From Bacteroidales bacterium 6E (GTDB taxonomy: Bacteria; Bacteroidota; Bacteroidia; Bacteroidales; Prolixibacteraceae), in contig DF970672.1 in NCBI GenBank assembly GCA_001270045.2, positions 1 through 64,000 on the forward strand: 64,000 nucleotides of DNA, written 5' to 3'. The notes under the pieces were generated by a model. It was not told where the DNA came from. It was given only the letters and a program-made list of their open reading frames with translations, and made no database searches. Of the stretch, positions 1 through 8,993 are shown in pieces. The number at the start of each line of letters is the position of its first letter. The stretch's first letter is position 1. The translations under genes were made by a program, and so were the position numbers.

Positions 1-37
1 TTTAGTGGACACTACTGATATTGAATATGCTATTATA

Positions 38-75
38 AACCGTGCTGAATTGGATCATGCGCGGTTTTTTATTTG
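38..75 (+). terminator. Rho-independent terminator at left edge
   Basis: An 8-bp stem is formed by AACCGTGC (38-45) and GCGCGGTT (59-66), with one U-G wobble and a 13-nt loop. It runs straight into a T-rich tract (TTTTTTATTT). This is the classical intrinsic terminator layout and probably ends transcription of a gene lying to the left of the window. Confidence 0.7.
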
Positions 76-159
76 TAGGTCATTTTATTGGGTTATTGTC
101 TGTGATTATCGGGTCATCACTCCTTTCCTTTTCGTATTTTTACCCGAAATATTTGAACT

Positions 160-1035
160 ATGATCAAGTCAATGACCGGATTCGGAAAATCTGAATTCGA
201 AATCAATAACCGCAAGGTAACTATTGAGATAAAATCGCTGAACAGTAAGCAGTCGGATGTTAATACAAGAATTCCACAATTATATAGGGAAAAGGAGATT
301 GATATTCGACGTATGATAAATGATCATCTGATCAGAGGAAAAATTGACGTTTCAATTTATGTCGAAAGTTTGGGCGATTCGGGAAATGCAATTATCAATG
401 AGGCTATTGCAAAGAGTTATTTCAGCTCTCTTGCAAAAATAAGTGATGATCTTGGGCTTCCTGTTAATGACCGAACCCTACAGATTGCCATGCGTCTTCC
501 TGATACAATTAAGATGCAGTACGAACAACTTGAAGAATCAGAATGGGAGCTGTTGAAGGAGAACATTAACAATGCACTGCTTTTGGTAGATAGCTTTAGA
601 AGGCAAGAAGGTATTGCGTTGGAAAGGGATCTAATGTCGAATATTGACCAAATCTTAAAGCTGCTTTCTTCGGTTGAAGCTTTTGAAATTCAAAGAATTG
701 AAAATGTCAAATCAAGGCTTGGTGAGGCATTGTCATCATTACAACTAAACGGATCCATCAATCCTGAACGTTTTGAACAAGAGCTGATATTTTATCTCGA
801 GCGCCTTGATTTCAATGAAGAGAAAGTTCGTTTGACAAATCATTGCCAATACTTTTTGGAAACCATGGAGGAGGTTGAAGCCAATGGCAAGAAACTAGCC
901 TTTATCACTCAGGAGATTGGTCGCGAAATCAATACACTTGGGTCAAAAGCCAATGAAAGCAATATTCAAAGGATTGTCGTGCAAATGAAGGATGCCCTTG
1001 AGAAAGTTAAGGAACAAGTCTTAAATATTTTGTAG
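160..1035 (+). CDS. yicC: YicC/YloC family endoribonuclease
   Basis: This 291-residue protein belongs to the YicC/YloC family, whose members have endoribonuclease activity. It opens with the family hallmark MIKSMTGFGKSE and ends with the conserved helical segment containing QEIGREINTLGSKAN and a C-terminal VKEQVLNIL. The length is normal for the family, and ATG at 160 places the hallmark at the extreme N terminus. It is followed after 2 bp by gmk, the pairing also seen for B. subtilis yloC-gmk, so the two are probably cotranscribed. RNA target and cellular role in this organism are not visible from sequence. Confidence 0.93.
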   Translation: MIKSMTGFGKSEFEINNRKVTIEIKSLNSKQSDVNTRIPQLYREKEIDIRRMINDHLIRGKIDVSIYVESLGDSGNAIINEAIAKSYFSSLAKISDDLGLPVNDRTLQIAMRLPDTIKMQYEQLEESEWELLKENINNALLLVDSFRRQEGIALERDLMSNIDQILKLLSSVEAFEIQRIENVKSRLGEALSSLQLNGSINPERFEQELIFYLERLDFNEEKVRLTNHCQYFLETMEEVEANGKKLAFITQEIGREINTLGSKANESNIQRIVVQMKDALEKVKEQVLNIL

Positions 1036-1037
1036 GG

Positions 1038-1625
1038 ATGATAGAACCATTCAAATCGCCTGATCCCAAACTGATCATCGTTTCTGCGCCTTCAGGTGCC
1101 GGAAAAACGACAATTGTACGCCACATTTTGACACTTCCTATTCCTGTTGCTTTCTCGGTTTCAGCAACAAGCAGGTCTCCAAGAAATGGAGAATTAAATG
1201 GGAAAGATTATTACTTTCTGTCAATTGATGAATTCAATGAGAAGGTGGCGAACAATGAATTCCTGGAATGGGAAGAAGTTTATCCTGGTACTTGCTATGG
1301 TACATTAAAAAGTGAAGTTGACAGGATTTGGAATGATGGGAAAAGTGTAATTTTTGATGTGGATGTTGTTGGAGGCCTGAATATTAAAAATATTTATGGC
1401 GATAAAGCCCTTGCAATATTTGTACAGCCACCCTCAGTGGAAACATTAAGGCAAAGACTCCGTAGCAGGTCTACCGAAACAGAAGATAAAATTAACATGC
1501 GTATTGCCAAAGCGGAGTATGAGCTGGATTTTGCCAATCGATTTGATGTTGTTCTGGTAAATGACCAATTGGAGATTGCTCTTTCTGAGGCAGAAGATTT
1601 GGTCCGGAATTTTATTGGTATTTGA
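1038..1625 (+). CDS. gmk: Guanylate kinase
   Basis: Guanylate kinase phosphorylates GMP to GDP with ATP in the cytoplasm. The P-loop APSGAGKT lies at residues 17-24. The GMP-binding region follows, with TSRSPRNGE and the DYYF element, and the lid region contains RLRSRSTETEDKINMRI. The 195-residue length is typical. It begins 2 bp after yicC and is followed, after 60 bp, by nadD, giving a small nucleotide/cofactor housekeeping cluster. Nothing unusual was seen. Confidence 0.96.
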   Translation: MIEPFKSPDPKLIIVSAPSGAGKTTIVRHILTLPIPVAFSVSATSRSPRNGELNGKDYYFLSIDEFNEKVANNEFLEWEEVYPGTCYGTLKSEVDRIWNDGKSVIFDVDVVGGLNIKNIYGDKALAIFVQPPSVETLRQRLRSRSTETEDKINMRIAKAEYELDFANRFDVVLVNDQLEIALSEAEDLVRNFIGI

Positions 1626-1685
1626 CTTGTGTCTGAGATTTTGTAACTTGTTTAAGATCTTCCCAGGAAAATTGATTCAGAATAT

Positions 1686-2306
1686 ATGACAGATCTGCTG
1701 AACATACTTTTACCCCCAGGTAAAATCAGCCTGAAAGTGGGATTGTATTTTGGATCCTATAATCCTGTCCACATAGGTCATCTGGCTATTGCCAACTTTC
1801 TTGTCGAATATGGAGGAATTGACCAATTATGGTTTGTCTTGTCTCCCCAAAATCCCCACAAAAGTAAAGAGAATCTGCTTAACGATTATGACCGGTTGGA
1901 GATGATGCATATAGCAGTAGGAAATGACCATAGGTTTAGGGTAAGTGATATTGAGTTTCGTCTTCCCCGACCTTCATATACTTCAGATACTCTAGCCTAT
2001 CTGGCTGAGAAATACCCGAATCATCACTTCTCAATCATTATGGGATCTGATAACCTTATGAATTTTCATAAGTGGAAGAATTACGAATCTATCTTGGAGC
2101 ACTATGGGGTCATTGTTTATCCGCGTCCGGGTTTTGGTAGCGAAATGATTAACGCATATCCTAAGGTACGAATAGTTTCGGCACCGCAGATGGATATTTC
2201 CTCAACCTTTATTCGTGAAGCCATTCGTACGGGCAAGAACATCCGCCATTTCCTTCCTCCGGGAGTTTGGGAATATATCGACAAGATGGGATTTTATAAG
2301 GATTGA
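1686..2306 (+). CDS. nadD: Nicotinate-nucleotide adenylyltransferase
   Basis: NadD transfers AMP from ATP to nicotinate mononucleotide in NAD synthesis. The nucleotidyltransferase signature GSYNPVHIGH is at residues 23-32 and the C-terminal ISSTFIR motif is present. Compared with most family members the protein has about 17 extra N-terminal residues before KVGLYFGS. No internal ATG lies nearer the motif, so ATG 1686 is accepted. It follows gmk on the same strand and precedes the lysine/citrate-lyase-like cluster after a 112-bp gap, where I would place the start of a new transcription unit. Confidence 0.94.
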   Translation: MTDLLNILLPPGKISLKVGLYFGSYNPVHIGHLAIANFLVEYGGIDQLWFVLSPQNPHKSKENLLNDYDRLEMMHIAVGNDHRFRVSDIEFRLPRPSYTSDTLAYLAEKYPNHHFSIIMGSDNLMNFHKWKNYESILEHYGVIVYPRPGFGSEMINAYPKVRIVSAPQMDISSTFIREAIRTGKNIRHFLPPGVWEYIDKMGFYKD

Positions 2307-2380
2307 ATATCGAAATTTCTGCGTATTTGAAATCCAATTGATTAAACCTGCGTAAATTCATGTTTTATTGCTGGGAGAAC

Positions 2381-2394
2381 GCTTAATTTTAAGC
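2381..2394. promoter_or_regulatory. Small inverted repeat upstream of the citDE-citF cluster
   Basis: GCTTAA and TTAAGC form perfect 6-bp arms around a TT spacer, 25 bp before the chosen start of the first gene in the nine-gene cluster. The position suits an operator, but the element is short and AT-rich and could be coincidental. Confidence 0.25.
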
Positions 2395-2418
2395 AACCTA
2401 ACCTATAAACATGAAATT

Positions 2419-3624
2419 ATGGAAGGAGTCTCAGGTAACCGAGGTCCAGCCGTACGATCCGATTGCTTTATCAGTATTAGACCTGGAGGTCAGGATGGTC
2501 TGAAAATTGAATTGGCCGGCAAATCCAAGACACTTTATGGTCGCCAGATCATAAACTTTGTAACCGAGATTCTCCAATTCTTTGAATTATATGATGCGGA
2601 TGTTTTCATTGAAGATAATGGAGCCCTTCCTTATGTTATTGCCGCACGAACAGAAGCAGCCCTAAAGCGCTTTATCGATTCGACAAAACAATTCCTGCTT
2701 CCAGAAATTACCAAAAACAGAAGGGAAACATCAAGGAATTGGCTTCGCCGCTCAAGATTGTATCTTCCCGGGGATCACCCCAAACTAATGATTAATGCTG
2801 GTTTGTATCAGTCTGATGGTATAATTCTTGATTTGGAGGATTCCGTAGCTCATGATAAAAAGCATGATGCTCGGTTTTTAGTCAGGAATGCGCTACGAAA
2901 CAATGATTTTCAGGCTGCGGAATTGATGGTTCGGATTAACCAACTGCCTTTGGGATTTAAGGATTTGGAATATATAGTAAGCCAACCGGTTAATGTAATT
3001 CTGATTCCTAAATGTGAGTATGCCGCCCAGGTTGAAGCTGTCGATTTGAAGATCAAGGAACTAAAGGGTGAACGAACTGAACCAATCTGGTTAATGCCTA
3101 TCATTGAAAGTGCACTTGGCGTAATTCACTCGTACGAAATTGCAACTTCTTCTCCCAATGTGGTGGCCTTGGCAATCGGACTTGAGGATTATACTGCCGA
3201 TATCGGCGCCGAGCGTACCACCGATGGCACAGAATCCTTATTCGCACGAAGTATGTTAGTTAATTCGGCTCGTGCGGCAGGGGTACAACCTATTGATTCA
3301 GTTTTTAGTGATTTTGAGAATTTGCAAGCATTAAGAAGCGTTGCGAAATATTCCAAATCAATGGGCTTTGTTGGGATGGGTTGCATACATCCTGCGCAGA
3401 TTAGTATTATAAACGAGTCTTATCAGCCTTCAAAGACGGAAATCGAAAAGGCAAAAAGGATAGTTATAGCGTTTGATGAAGCGCATGAAAGGGGTTTAGG
3501 CGTAATTTCTCTAGGATCAAAAATGATCGATGCTCCGATTGTCAAGAGAGCGTTGAATACTATTGAAATGGCGATTAGGTGCCAATTGGTCGAACCAAAC
3601 TGGAAGGAAGAAGATGGACAATAA
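2419..3624 (+). CDS. Citrate lyase-like acyl carrier (CitD) / lyase beta (CitE) fusion
   Basis: Residues 1-90 resemble citrate lyase acyl carrier protein CitD. VRSDCFISIRP puts Ser14 where CitD carries its phosphoribosyl-dephospho-CoA arm, and the DNGALPYVIAARTEAAL segment matches the CitD C-terminal helix. Residues from about 107 onward are a CitE-type beta subunit: SRLYLPGDHPK, LDLEDSVAHD, MPIIESALG and GCIHPAQI are all in family order. CitE normally splits the citryl-thioester into an acetyl-thioester and oxaloacetate. ATG at 2419 (51 bp inside a longer frame that opens with TTG) gives a CitD-like N terminus and 401 residues. The stop overlaps the start of citF by 11 bp, so the two are translationally linked. 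Context suggests a homocitryl rather than citryl substrate (inference). Confidence 0.85.
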   Translation: MEGVSGNRGPAVRSDCFISIRPGGQDGLKIELAGKSKTLYGRQIINFVTEILQFFELYDADVFIEDNGALPYVIAARTEAALKRFIDSTKQFLLPEITKNRRETSRNWLRRSRLYLPGDHPKLMINAGLYQSDGIILDLEDSVAHDKKHDARFLVRNALRNNDFQAAELMVRINQLPLGFKDLEYIVSQPVNVILIPKCEYAAQVEAVDLKIKELKGERTEPIWLMPIIESALGVIHSYEIATSSPNVVALAIGLEDYTADIGAERTTDGTESLFARSMLVNSARAAGVQPIDSVFSDFENLQALRSVAKYSKSMGFVGMGCIHPAQISIINESYQPSKTEIEKAKRIVIAFDEAHERGLGVISLGSKMIDAPIVKRALNTIEMAIRCQLVEPNWKEEDGQ

Positions 3625-5170
3625 GCTGGTCAGGAATGCTGCCGGAAGGTTAGTCCCGGAAGTATTTAACGGGCAAACAGCAATTCCCTATATGGGAGTT
3701 GGGAAGTTTAAACCCAATGGCACAAAGCATGCCCCACCCATTTCTTCATGTGCCGATTACCCCGCAAACGGAGATAAGAGGTGTCAAACTCTCAGGGATG
3801 CTTTAATAAAATCAGGACTGTGTGATGGTATGACAATTTCAACACATCATCATTTGAGAGATGGCGATTATATTGCCAATACAGTTTTTGATATAGCTCA
3901 TGAGCTTGGGATAAAGGGGCTTCGGTGGTTCCCATCTGCTTCATTCCCTTGCAATGCCCATTTAATCCCATATCTTGAGGATGGTACCATTGATTGGATT
4001 GAAGGTAGCATGAATGGGCCGCTTGGTGAATTTACATCTAGAGGGAGAATGAAAGGAACTGCAGTTCTTAGGTCTCATGGAGGTCGGGTGCAAGCAATCC
4101 AGGATGGAGAAGTAAAAATTGATATTGCCGTGATGGCAACACCCTCCTGCGATATGTTTGGAAACGCCAATGGTCTTGGTGGTCCTTCAGCTACCGGGGT
4201 TTTGGGTTATGCGGAGATGGATGTGCAGTATGCCGATAAAGTAATAATGGTTACTGATAATCTGGTCCCATTTCCATGTTTACCAATGCAAATTGTAGGG
4301 AATTTTGTTGACTTTGTCGTAGTTACCGATAAGTTAGGTGAAGCTGAAAGAATCATTTCCGGGACCACCCAAATAACACGTAGCCCTGACCGGCTGATCA
4401 TTGCAGAGCTTACAGCTCGTTTTTGTGAGGCTGCTGGAATTATTTATGATGGTTGTGTTGTCCAGGCCGGTGCCGGAGGAATTTCGTTGGCTATAGCGGA
4501 GTATATAAAGGCAATCTTGCAAAAGAACCACTGGCGAATACGGGTTGGATTTGGTGGATCAACCCAATACATGACCCAGATGCTGGAGTCAGGATTAATG
4601 GAATACATTCTCGATGGACAGGTTTTTGATACGGAAGCGATAAGGTCGCTTAATGAAAACAGGAACCATCATAGTTTTTCAGTATTCAATGCCTATAATT
4701 ATCATTCCAAAGGAAATTTTACCTCTATGATTGATGTAGTTACTCTAGGAGCTACGGAGATTGATGTAAACTTCAATGGAAATGTGGTCACACATTCTGA
4801 TGGGATTTTACTTCACGGAATCGGAGGTTGGCAAAATTGCCTGTTTGCAAAGAATACGATTGTGGCACTGCCACTTTTCCGTAACCGTATTCCGGTAATT
4901 GTTGATGAAGTGACAACTCTCTGCGGTCCTGGAGACTTGATTGATGTTGTCGTGACTGAGCGGGGAATCGCAATCAATCCACTTAGAACCGATTTGATTG
5001 AAAAGACAAAAGACTCGGGTTTGCCTATTAAAACGATACAGGAATTGAAAGAAGAAGCTGAAACAATCTGTGGCAAACCCGACAAACCAAAGTTTGCAGA
5101 TAAAATTGTGGCTATTGTAAAATGGGTCGATGGGACTGTAATTGATGTAATTAGGCAGATTGCAGATTAG
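3614..5170 (+). CDS. citF: Citrate lyase-like alpha subunit (CitF; acetyl-ACP:citrate ACP transferase)
   Basis: This 518-residue protein is CitF-like throughout. Markers include LCDGMTISTHHHLRDGD, GPLGEFTSRG, SHGGRVQAIQDGE, PSCDMFGNANG and a C-terminal GIAINPLRTDL followed by DGTVIDVIRQI. CitF exchanges the acetyl group on the carrier Ser arm for the tricarboxylic acid, after which CitE cleaves it. ATG 3614 lies inside the last codons of the upstream gene, giving an 11-bp overlap and a start MDNKLVRNA. Together with the CitD-CitE fusion all three lyase functions are present. No ligase (CitC) or prosthetic-group genes (CitX, CitG) are nearby. Because the operon also degrades lysine, a homocitrate lyase role is proposed; ordinary citrate lyase remains possible. 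Confidence 0.85.
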   Translation: MDNKLVRNAAGRLVPEVFNGQTAIPYMGVGKFKPNGTKHAPPISSCADYPANGDKRCQTLRDALIKSGLCDGMTISTHHHLRDGDYIANTVFDIAHELGIKGLRWFPSASFPCNAHLIPYLEDGTIDWIEGSMNGPLGEFTSRGRMKGTAVLRSHGGRVQAIQDGEVKIDIAVMATPSCDMFGNANGLGGPSATGVLGYAEMDVQYADKVIMVTDNLVPFPCLPMQIVGNFVDFVVVTDKLGEAERIISGTTQITRSPDRLIIAELTARFCEAAGIIYDGCVVQAGAGGISLAIAEYIKAILQKNHWRIRVGFGGSTQYMTQMLESGLMEYILDGQVFDTEAIRSLNENRNHHSFSVFNAYNYHSKGNFTSMIDVVTLGATEIDVNFNGNVVTHSDGILLHGIGGWQNCLFAKNTIVALPLFRNRIPVIVDEVTTLCGPGDLIDVVVTERGIAINPLRTDLIEKTKDSGLPIKTIQELKEEAETICGKPDKPKFADKIVAIVKWVDGTVIDVIRQIAD

Positions 5171-5247
5171 ATGAAAGGAAAAATTTTTCAAATCGATTTT
5201 ATTCACAATAACGCATCAGAAAAGGGTATTCACTAATTTAAAATACT

Positions 5248-6447
5248 ATGGTAAAGCGCAAAATTGTAACCATGCCGGGAGATGGAATAGGCCGGGTTGT
5301 TTTGGAGGAAGCACTAAGGGTTTTAGATGCCTCGGGATTTAAGGCTGATTATATTGAAGGTGATATTGGGTGGGAGTTTTGGTGTCGTGAGGGAGATCCT
5401 CTTCCAAAACGCACGATCGACTTGCTGGAAGAACATAGGGTAGGTCTTTTTGGGGCAATCACATCGAAACCTAAAGATGCTGCCCTTGCAGAACTTGATC
5501 CTGGCCTGCGTGATAAAGGATTGGTTTATTCCAGCCCGATAGTTGGTTTACGTCAGCATTTCGGTCTGGATATTTGTCTGCGCCCCTGTAAATCATATTT
5601 TGGAAATCCTCTCAACTTCATACGCCGGGGACCACATGGAGAGATAGTGGAACCCATGGTTGATGTTGCCATTTTCAGACAAAATACAGAAGGTCTCTAT
5701 GGAGGGGTAGAATGGACAAATCCTCCTCAACAGGTTTACGATGCCTTAATGACCCATCCGAAATTTAAAACCAATTTTGGTTGGGCGCCCAAGGAGGATA
5801 TCTCGGTCTCAACCCGAATCTTCACCCGAAAAATGACTCGGAGAATACTGGAAGCTGCATTCAATCATGCAATGAAAAATGGATACAGGTCAGTAACCGT
5901 CTGTGAAAAACCCAATGTCATAAGGGAAACGAGCGGAATGATGTACAAGATGGCCGTGGAGATGCAAAAGAATGAGTTTCCACATATTGAACTTTGGAAC
6001 ACAAACATCGATGCTCAAATGATGTGGTTAACCAAGAATCCTGAGGATTATGGAGTTATTGTTGCAGGAAACATGTTCGGTGATATTGTTTCAGATGCAT
6101 TTGCAGGACTTATTGGTGGACTTGGTTTTGCTTGCAGTGCACAATATAATCCGGATACAGGTGTTGCTGTTTTTGAACCTACGCATGGTTCCGCGCCAAA
6201 ATATGCCAGTTATAAAGTATCAATTGTGAATCCAATAGCCATGATCGAATCAGCCTGCATGATGCTGGAGTATATTGGGGATAATGATAAGGCCCTTCGA
6301 ATCCGGAATGCAATTGCCAAAGTTGTGGCTGAGGGTAAGGTACGGACGTATGACATGATGAAGCTGACTGGAAATCAGGATGTAATTGACAAAGGAGCTG
6401 CTTCAACACGGGAAATGGCAGATGCCATTATTCGTGAATTAAAATAA
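5248..6447 (+). CDS. Isocitrate/homoisocitrate dehydrogenase family protein
   Basis: A 399-residue beta-decarboxylating dehydrogenase. PGDGIG is at residues 10-15. The substrate arginines are in LRQ (R102), LRP (R112) and FRQNTEGLYGG (R144, Tyr151). Lys221 sits in CEKPNVIR, and the metal aspartates are D255, D279 and D283 within GNMFGDIVSDAFAGLIGG. These enzymes oxidise a 2-hydroxy tricarboxylate with NAD(P)+ and release CO2, and can run in reverse as reductive carboxylases. Whether this one uses isocitrate, isopropylmalate or homoisocitrate cannot be settled by motif. Position between citrate-lyase-like genes and two aconitases in a lysine operon favours homoisocitrate/2-oxoadipate (inference). 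Confidence 0.85.
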   Translation: MVKRKIVTMPGDGIGRVVLEEALRVLDASGFKADYIEGDIGWEFWCREGDPLPKRTIDLLEEHRVGLFGAITSKPKDAALAELDPGLRDKGLVYSSPIVGLRQHFGLDICLRPCKSYFGNPLNFIRRGPHGEIVEPMVDVAIFRQNTEGLYGGVEWTNPPQQVYDALMTHPKFKTNFGWAPKEDISVSTRIFTRKMTRRILEAAFNHAMKNGYRSVTVCEKPNVIRETSGMMYKMAVEMQKNEFPHIELWNTNIDAQMMWLTKNPEDYGVIVAGNMFGDIVSDAFAGLIGGLGFACSAQYNPDTGVAVFEPTHGSAPKYASYKVSIVNPIAMIESACMMLEYIGDNDKALRIRNAIAKVVAEGKVRTYDMMKLTGNQDVIDKGAASTREMADAIIRELK

Positions 6448-6477
6448 TTCCGGAACTAATTAAATCACTGGTTTGAG

Positions 6478-7029
6478 ATGAAAGGTGAAGTGTTGAAATT
6501 ATGGCCTGAGATCCATTGGATAAAGGACGAAGAATTAAGAGAGAAAACAGCCAGGGTATGGGAATTGGCGCTTGACAGGAGTGTTCTGACTGTCGATGAC
6601 CTGAATCGTATACCATTTACGCTTCTTGCAGGACCCGATTTGAAAGTTAGTTTCATGGACCATAAAAGAAGTGTGGTTCATATTGCCCGGGATTGTGGAA
6701 ATACAATCAATTCAATGTACCATGGCGAGTTACCGGTTGATATGGATGTTCTGATTGCCGGTGCAATACTGGCTGATGTTGGAAAGCTTTTGGAGTATGA
6801 ACTGGATGAAAATGGAAATGCTATTCAAGGGCGTTATGGAAAATACTTAAGACATCCTTTCAGTGGTGTTTCATTGGCAGAACAATGCGATATCCCTTTT
6901 GAGGTTTGCCATATTATAGCTGCCCATGCCGACGAAGGTAACCTGATTAAGCGATCCACGGAGGCTTATATTGTTCATCATGCTGATTTTATGACATTTC
7001 TTCCGTTTAAATCCAGGCTAATTAAATAA
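6478..7029 (+). CDS. HD-domain superfamily protein with a degenerate HD motif
   Basis: A 183-residue protein with the helical HD-phosphohydrolase layout: His68, then AILADVGK where the usual HD pair is replaced by Ala99-Asp100, His126 in RHPFSG, His150 in AAHADEG, and a distal Asp170. HD proteins are metal-dependent phosphohydrolases or phosphodiesterases; loss of the first HD histidine removes one metal ligand, so it may be weakened, repurposed or regulatory. It starts 30 bp after the dehydrogenase and lies 57 bp before the first aconitase, clearly inside the cluster. Substrate unknown. A role with the lyase prosthetic group or CoA-like intermediates is only a guess. Confidence 0.75.
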   Translation: MKGEVLKLWPEIHWIKDEELREKTARVWELALDRSVLTVDDLNRIPFTLLAGPDLKVSFMDHKRSVVHIARDCGNTINSMYHGELPVDMDVLIAGAILADVGKLLEYELDENGNAIQGRYGKYLRHPFSGVSLAEQCDIPFEVCHIIAAHADEGNLIKRSTEAYIVHHADFMTFLPFKSRLIK

Positions 7030-7086
7030 TCGCCCAAAACAATTCATTTTGTTTCCGATGTAAAATGCCAGAATAATAATCATTTT

Positions 7087-8898
7087 ATGACAATCATAGA
7101 AAGTATCATTGCCCGTCATAGTTATAGAGATAAGGTATTCCCAGGTGAAATTGTCGATGTGGAAATCGATGTCAGACTGGCCAGAGACTTTGGTGGGGCG
7201 AATGTGGTAAAGAACCTTGTGGAAAATGGACTGAGTATAAATAAACAGACAAGTACCTTTTTTACATTTGATTGCAATCCTACGGGATCCGATCAAAAGT
7301 ATGCCGCAAATCAACAAATCTGCAGGCAATTCGCCAGGGAGAACATGATAAAGGTTTTTGACATTGATGCCGGAATTGGTACACATCTTGCCATAGACAA
7401 GGGATTGGCTGTTCCGGGAGGGACGTTGGTCTCTACGGATTCTCATGCAAATATTTTGGGCGCAATTGGTTGTTTTGGACAGGGGATGGGAGATCAGGAC
7501 ATTGCTGCTGCGTGGGCGAAGGGGGCCGTATGGTTTAAGGTGCCTGAAACAGTGAAAATAACACTTGTCGGTGATCGCCCCAAGGATATATACGCCAAGG
7601 ATATCATTCTAAATCTGCTTCAAAAATTTGGTACTGATACCCTTTTAGGGGTTGCCATTGAGTTATATGGCAAGGAGGTAGATAATCTCTCACTTGATGA
7701 GAGGATAACAATCTCATCAATGGCTACCGAAATGGGAGCAATAATTTTGTTCATTCCTCCGAATGATGATATTATCAGATATTGCCTCAACCATTCGGGA
7801 AAAGAGTTTACTCCTGTTTTTGCAGAAGAGAATGCACATTATGCAAAAGAATATGTAGTTGATATTTCGGAATTCCTGCCAAGGATTTCTTTACCCGGAA
7901 AACCCCATAACACAGTACCTGTGAACCAACTGAAAGGAACGGAAATCGATTCCGTTTTTATAGGAAGCTGCACGAATGGGCGTATAGAGGATCTTAGGAT
8001 TATCGCCAAAATCCTTAACGGCAGAAAGATAGCCAGTGGTGTCGTTTTAAAAATTGTTCCTGCCACTGATGGAGTCTGGCAACAATCATTGGATGAGGGA
8101 CTTATTCGTATCTTTAAAAATGCTGGTGCATTAGTAAGCAATGCAGGTTGTGCAGGTTGTGCTTCTGGACAGGTTGGTCAGAACGGACCTGGTGAGAAAA
8201 CTCTTAGCACAGGTAATAGAAACTTTACAGGAAAACAGGGAAAAGGTGAGGTATTTCTTGCTTCTCCTGCAATTGCTGCTGCGACGGCAATTGCAGGGTA
8301 TATCACGACTCCAGATGAAATCCCGGATCGTCCGGCAAAACGATCTGCTGTTGCAATAAAGAATGTTTTTGGAAGATCGGATAGCTTTCAAAAGGACCAA
8401 AAACCTGATGTTCTTACCGGTAAGGTTTGGTTAATCCCTGAAGACAATATTGACACCGATATGATATTTCACAACAGGCATCTGGCGATCACCGAGGTTT
8501 CGGAAATGGGAAGGTTCGCGTTTGGAAATCTTGAGGGATGGGAGAATTTTGCGGATATGGCTCAACCCGGGGATATTATCATTACCGGCAGGAATTTTGG
8601 TTCTGGCAGTTCCCGCCAACAAGCAGTCGATTGTTTCAAAGCTTTGGGAATTCATGCAATTTTAGCCAGATCATTTGGGGCCATTTATGAAAGAAATGCC
8701 ATCAATTCAGGATTTCCGGTTTTGGTATACGATGATCTTGAATCCCTTGACCTCCAGTTAAGGGATGAGGTTGTTATTGACCTGAAAAACAGTATGATCA
8801 TAAATAAATCAAATGGTAAACAATTGCCTTTGAAACCTATACCTGAAGTCCAGTTACAGATATACATGGCTGGCGGCATTTTAAATCTGAAGGGTTAG
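7087..8898 (+). CDS. Aconitase/homoaconitase family hydro-lyase, LeuC-LeuD fusion (copy 1)
   Basis: A 603-residue single-chain enzyme with the catalytic (LeuC-type) part first and the swivel (LeuD-type) domain at about 445-600. The [4Fe-4S] ligands are Cys295 in GSCTNGR, Cys355 and Cys358 in GCAGC. The swivel domain carries GSGSSR at 505-510. Members isomerise 2-hydroxy to 3-hydroxy tricarboxylates through an unsaturated intermediate (citrate, isopropylmalate or homocitrate lines). In the proposed route it would perform one of the two steps between homoisocitrate and homocitrate. It differs strongly from copy 2, so the pair is not a recent duplication. The 57-bp upstream gap shows no separate promoter I can defend. 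Confidence 0.88.
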   Translation: MTIIESIIARHSYRDKVFPGEIVDVEIDVRLARDFGGANVVKNLVENGLSINKQTSTFFTFDCNPTGSDQKYAANQQICRQFARENMIKVFDIDAGIGTHLAIDKGLAVPGGTLVSTDSHANILGAIGCFGQGMGDQDIAAAWAKGAVWFKVPETVKITLVGDRPKDIYAKDIILNLLQKFGTDTLLGVAIELYGKEVDNLSLDERITISSMATEMGAIILFIPPNDDIIRYCLNHSGKEFTPVFAEENAHYAKEYVVDISEFLPRISLPGKPHNTVPVNQLKGTEIDSVFIGSCTNGRIEDLRIIAKILNGRKIASGVVLKIVPATDGVWQQSLDEGLIRIFKNAGALVSNAGCAGCASGQVGQNGPGEKTLSTGNRNFTGKQGKGEVFLASPAIAAATAIAGYITTPDEIPDRPAKRSAVAIKNVFGRSDSFQKDQKPDVLTGKVWLIPEDNIDTDMIFHNRHLAITEVSEMGRFAFGNLEGWENFADMAQPGDIIITGRNFGSGSSRQQAVDCFKALGIHAILARSFGAIYERNAINSGFPVLVYDDLESLDLQLRDEVVIDLKNSMIINKSNGKQLPLKPIPEVQLQIYMAGGILNLKG

Positions 8899-8993
8899 TT
8901 TTTCCCGATATTAAGTATTTAGAAAGAATGGAGTTTGGGAGGGTGGGTATTATGGATCAATAAAAAATGGATCTGACCTAAAATCTTTGAATC

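Noticed and set aside
4808-5206. Open frame on the minus strand inside citF
   Set aside because: It lies wholly opposite a strongly conserved gene and resembles no protein family.
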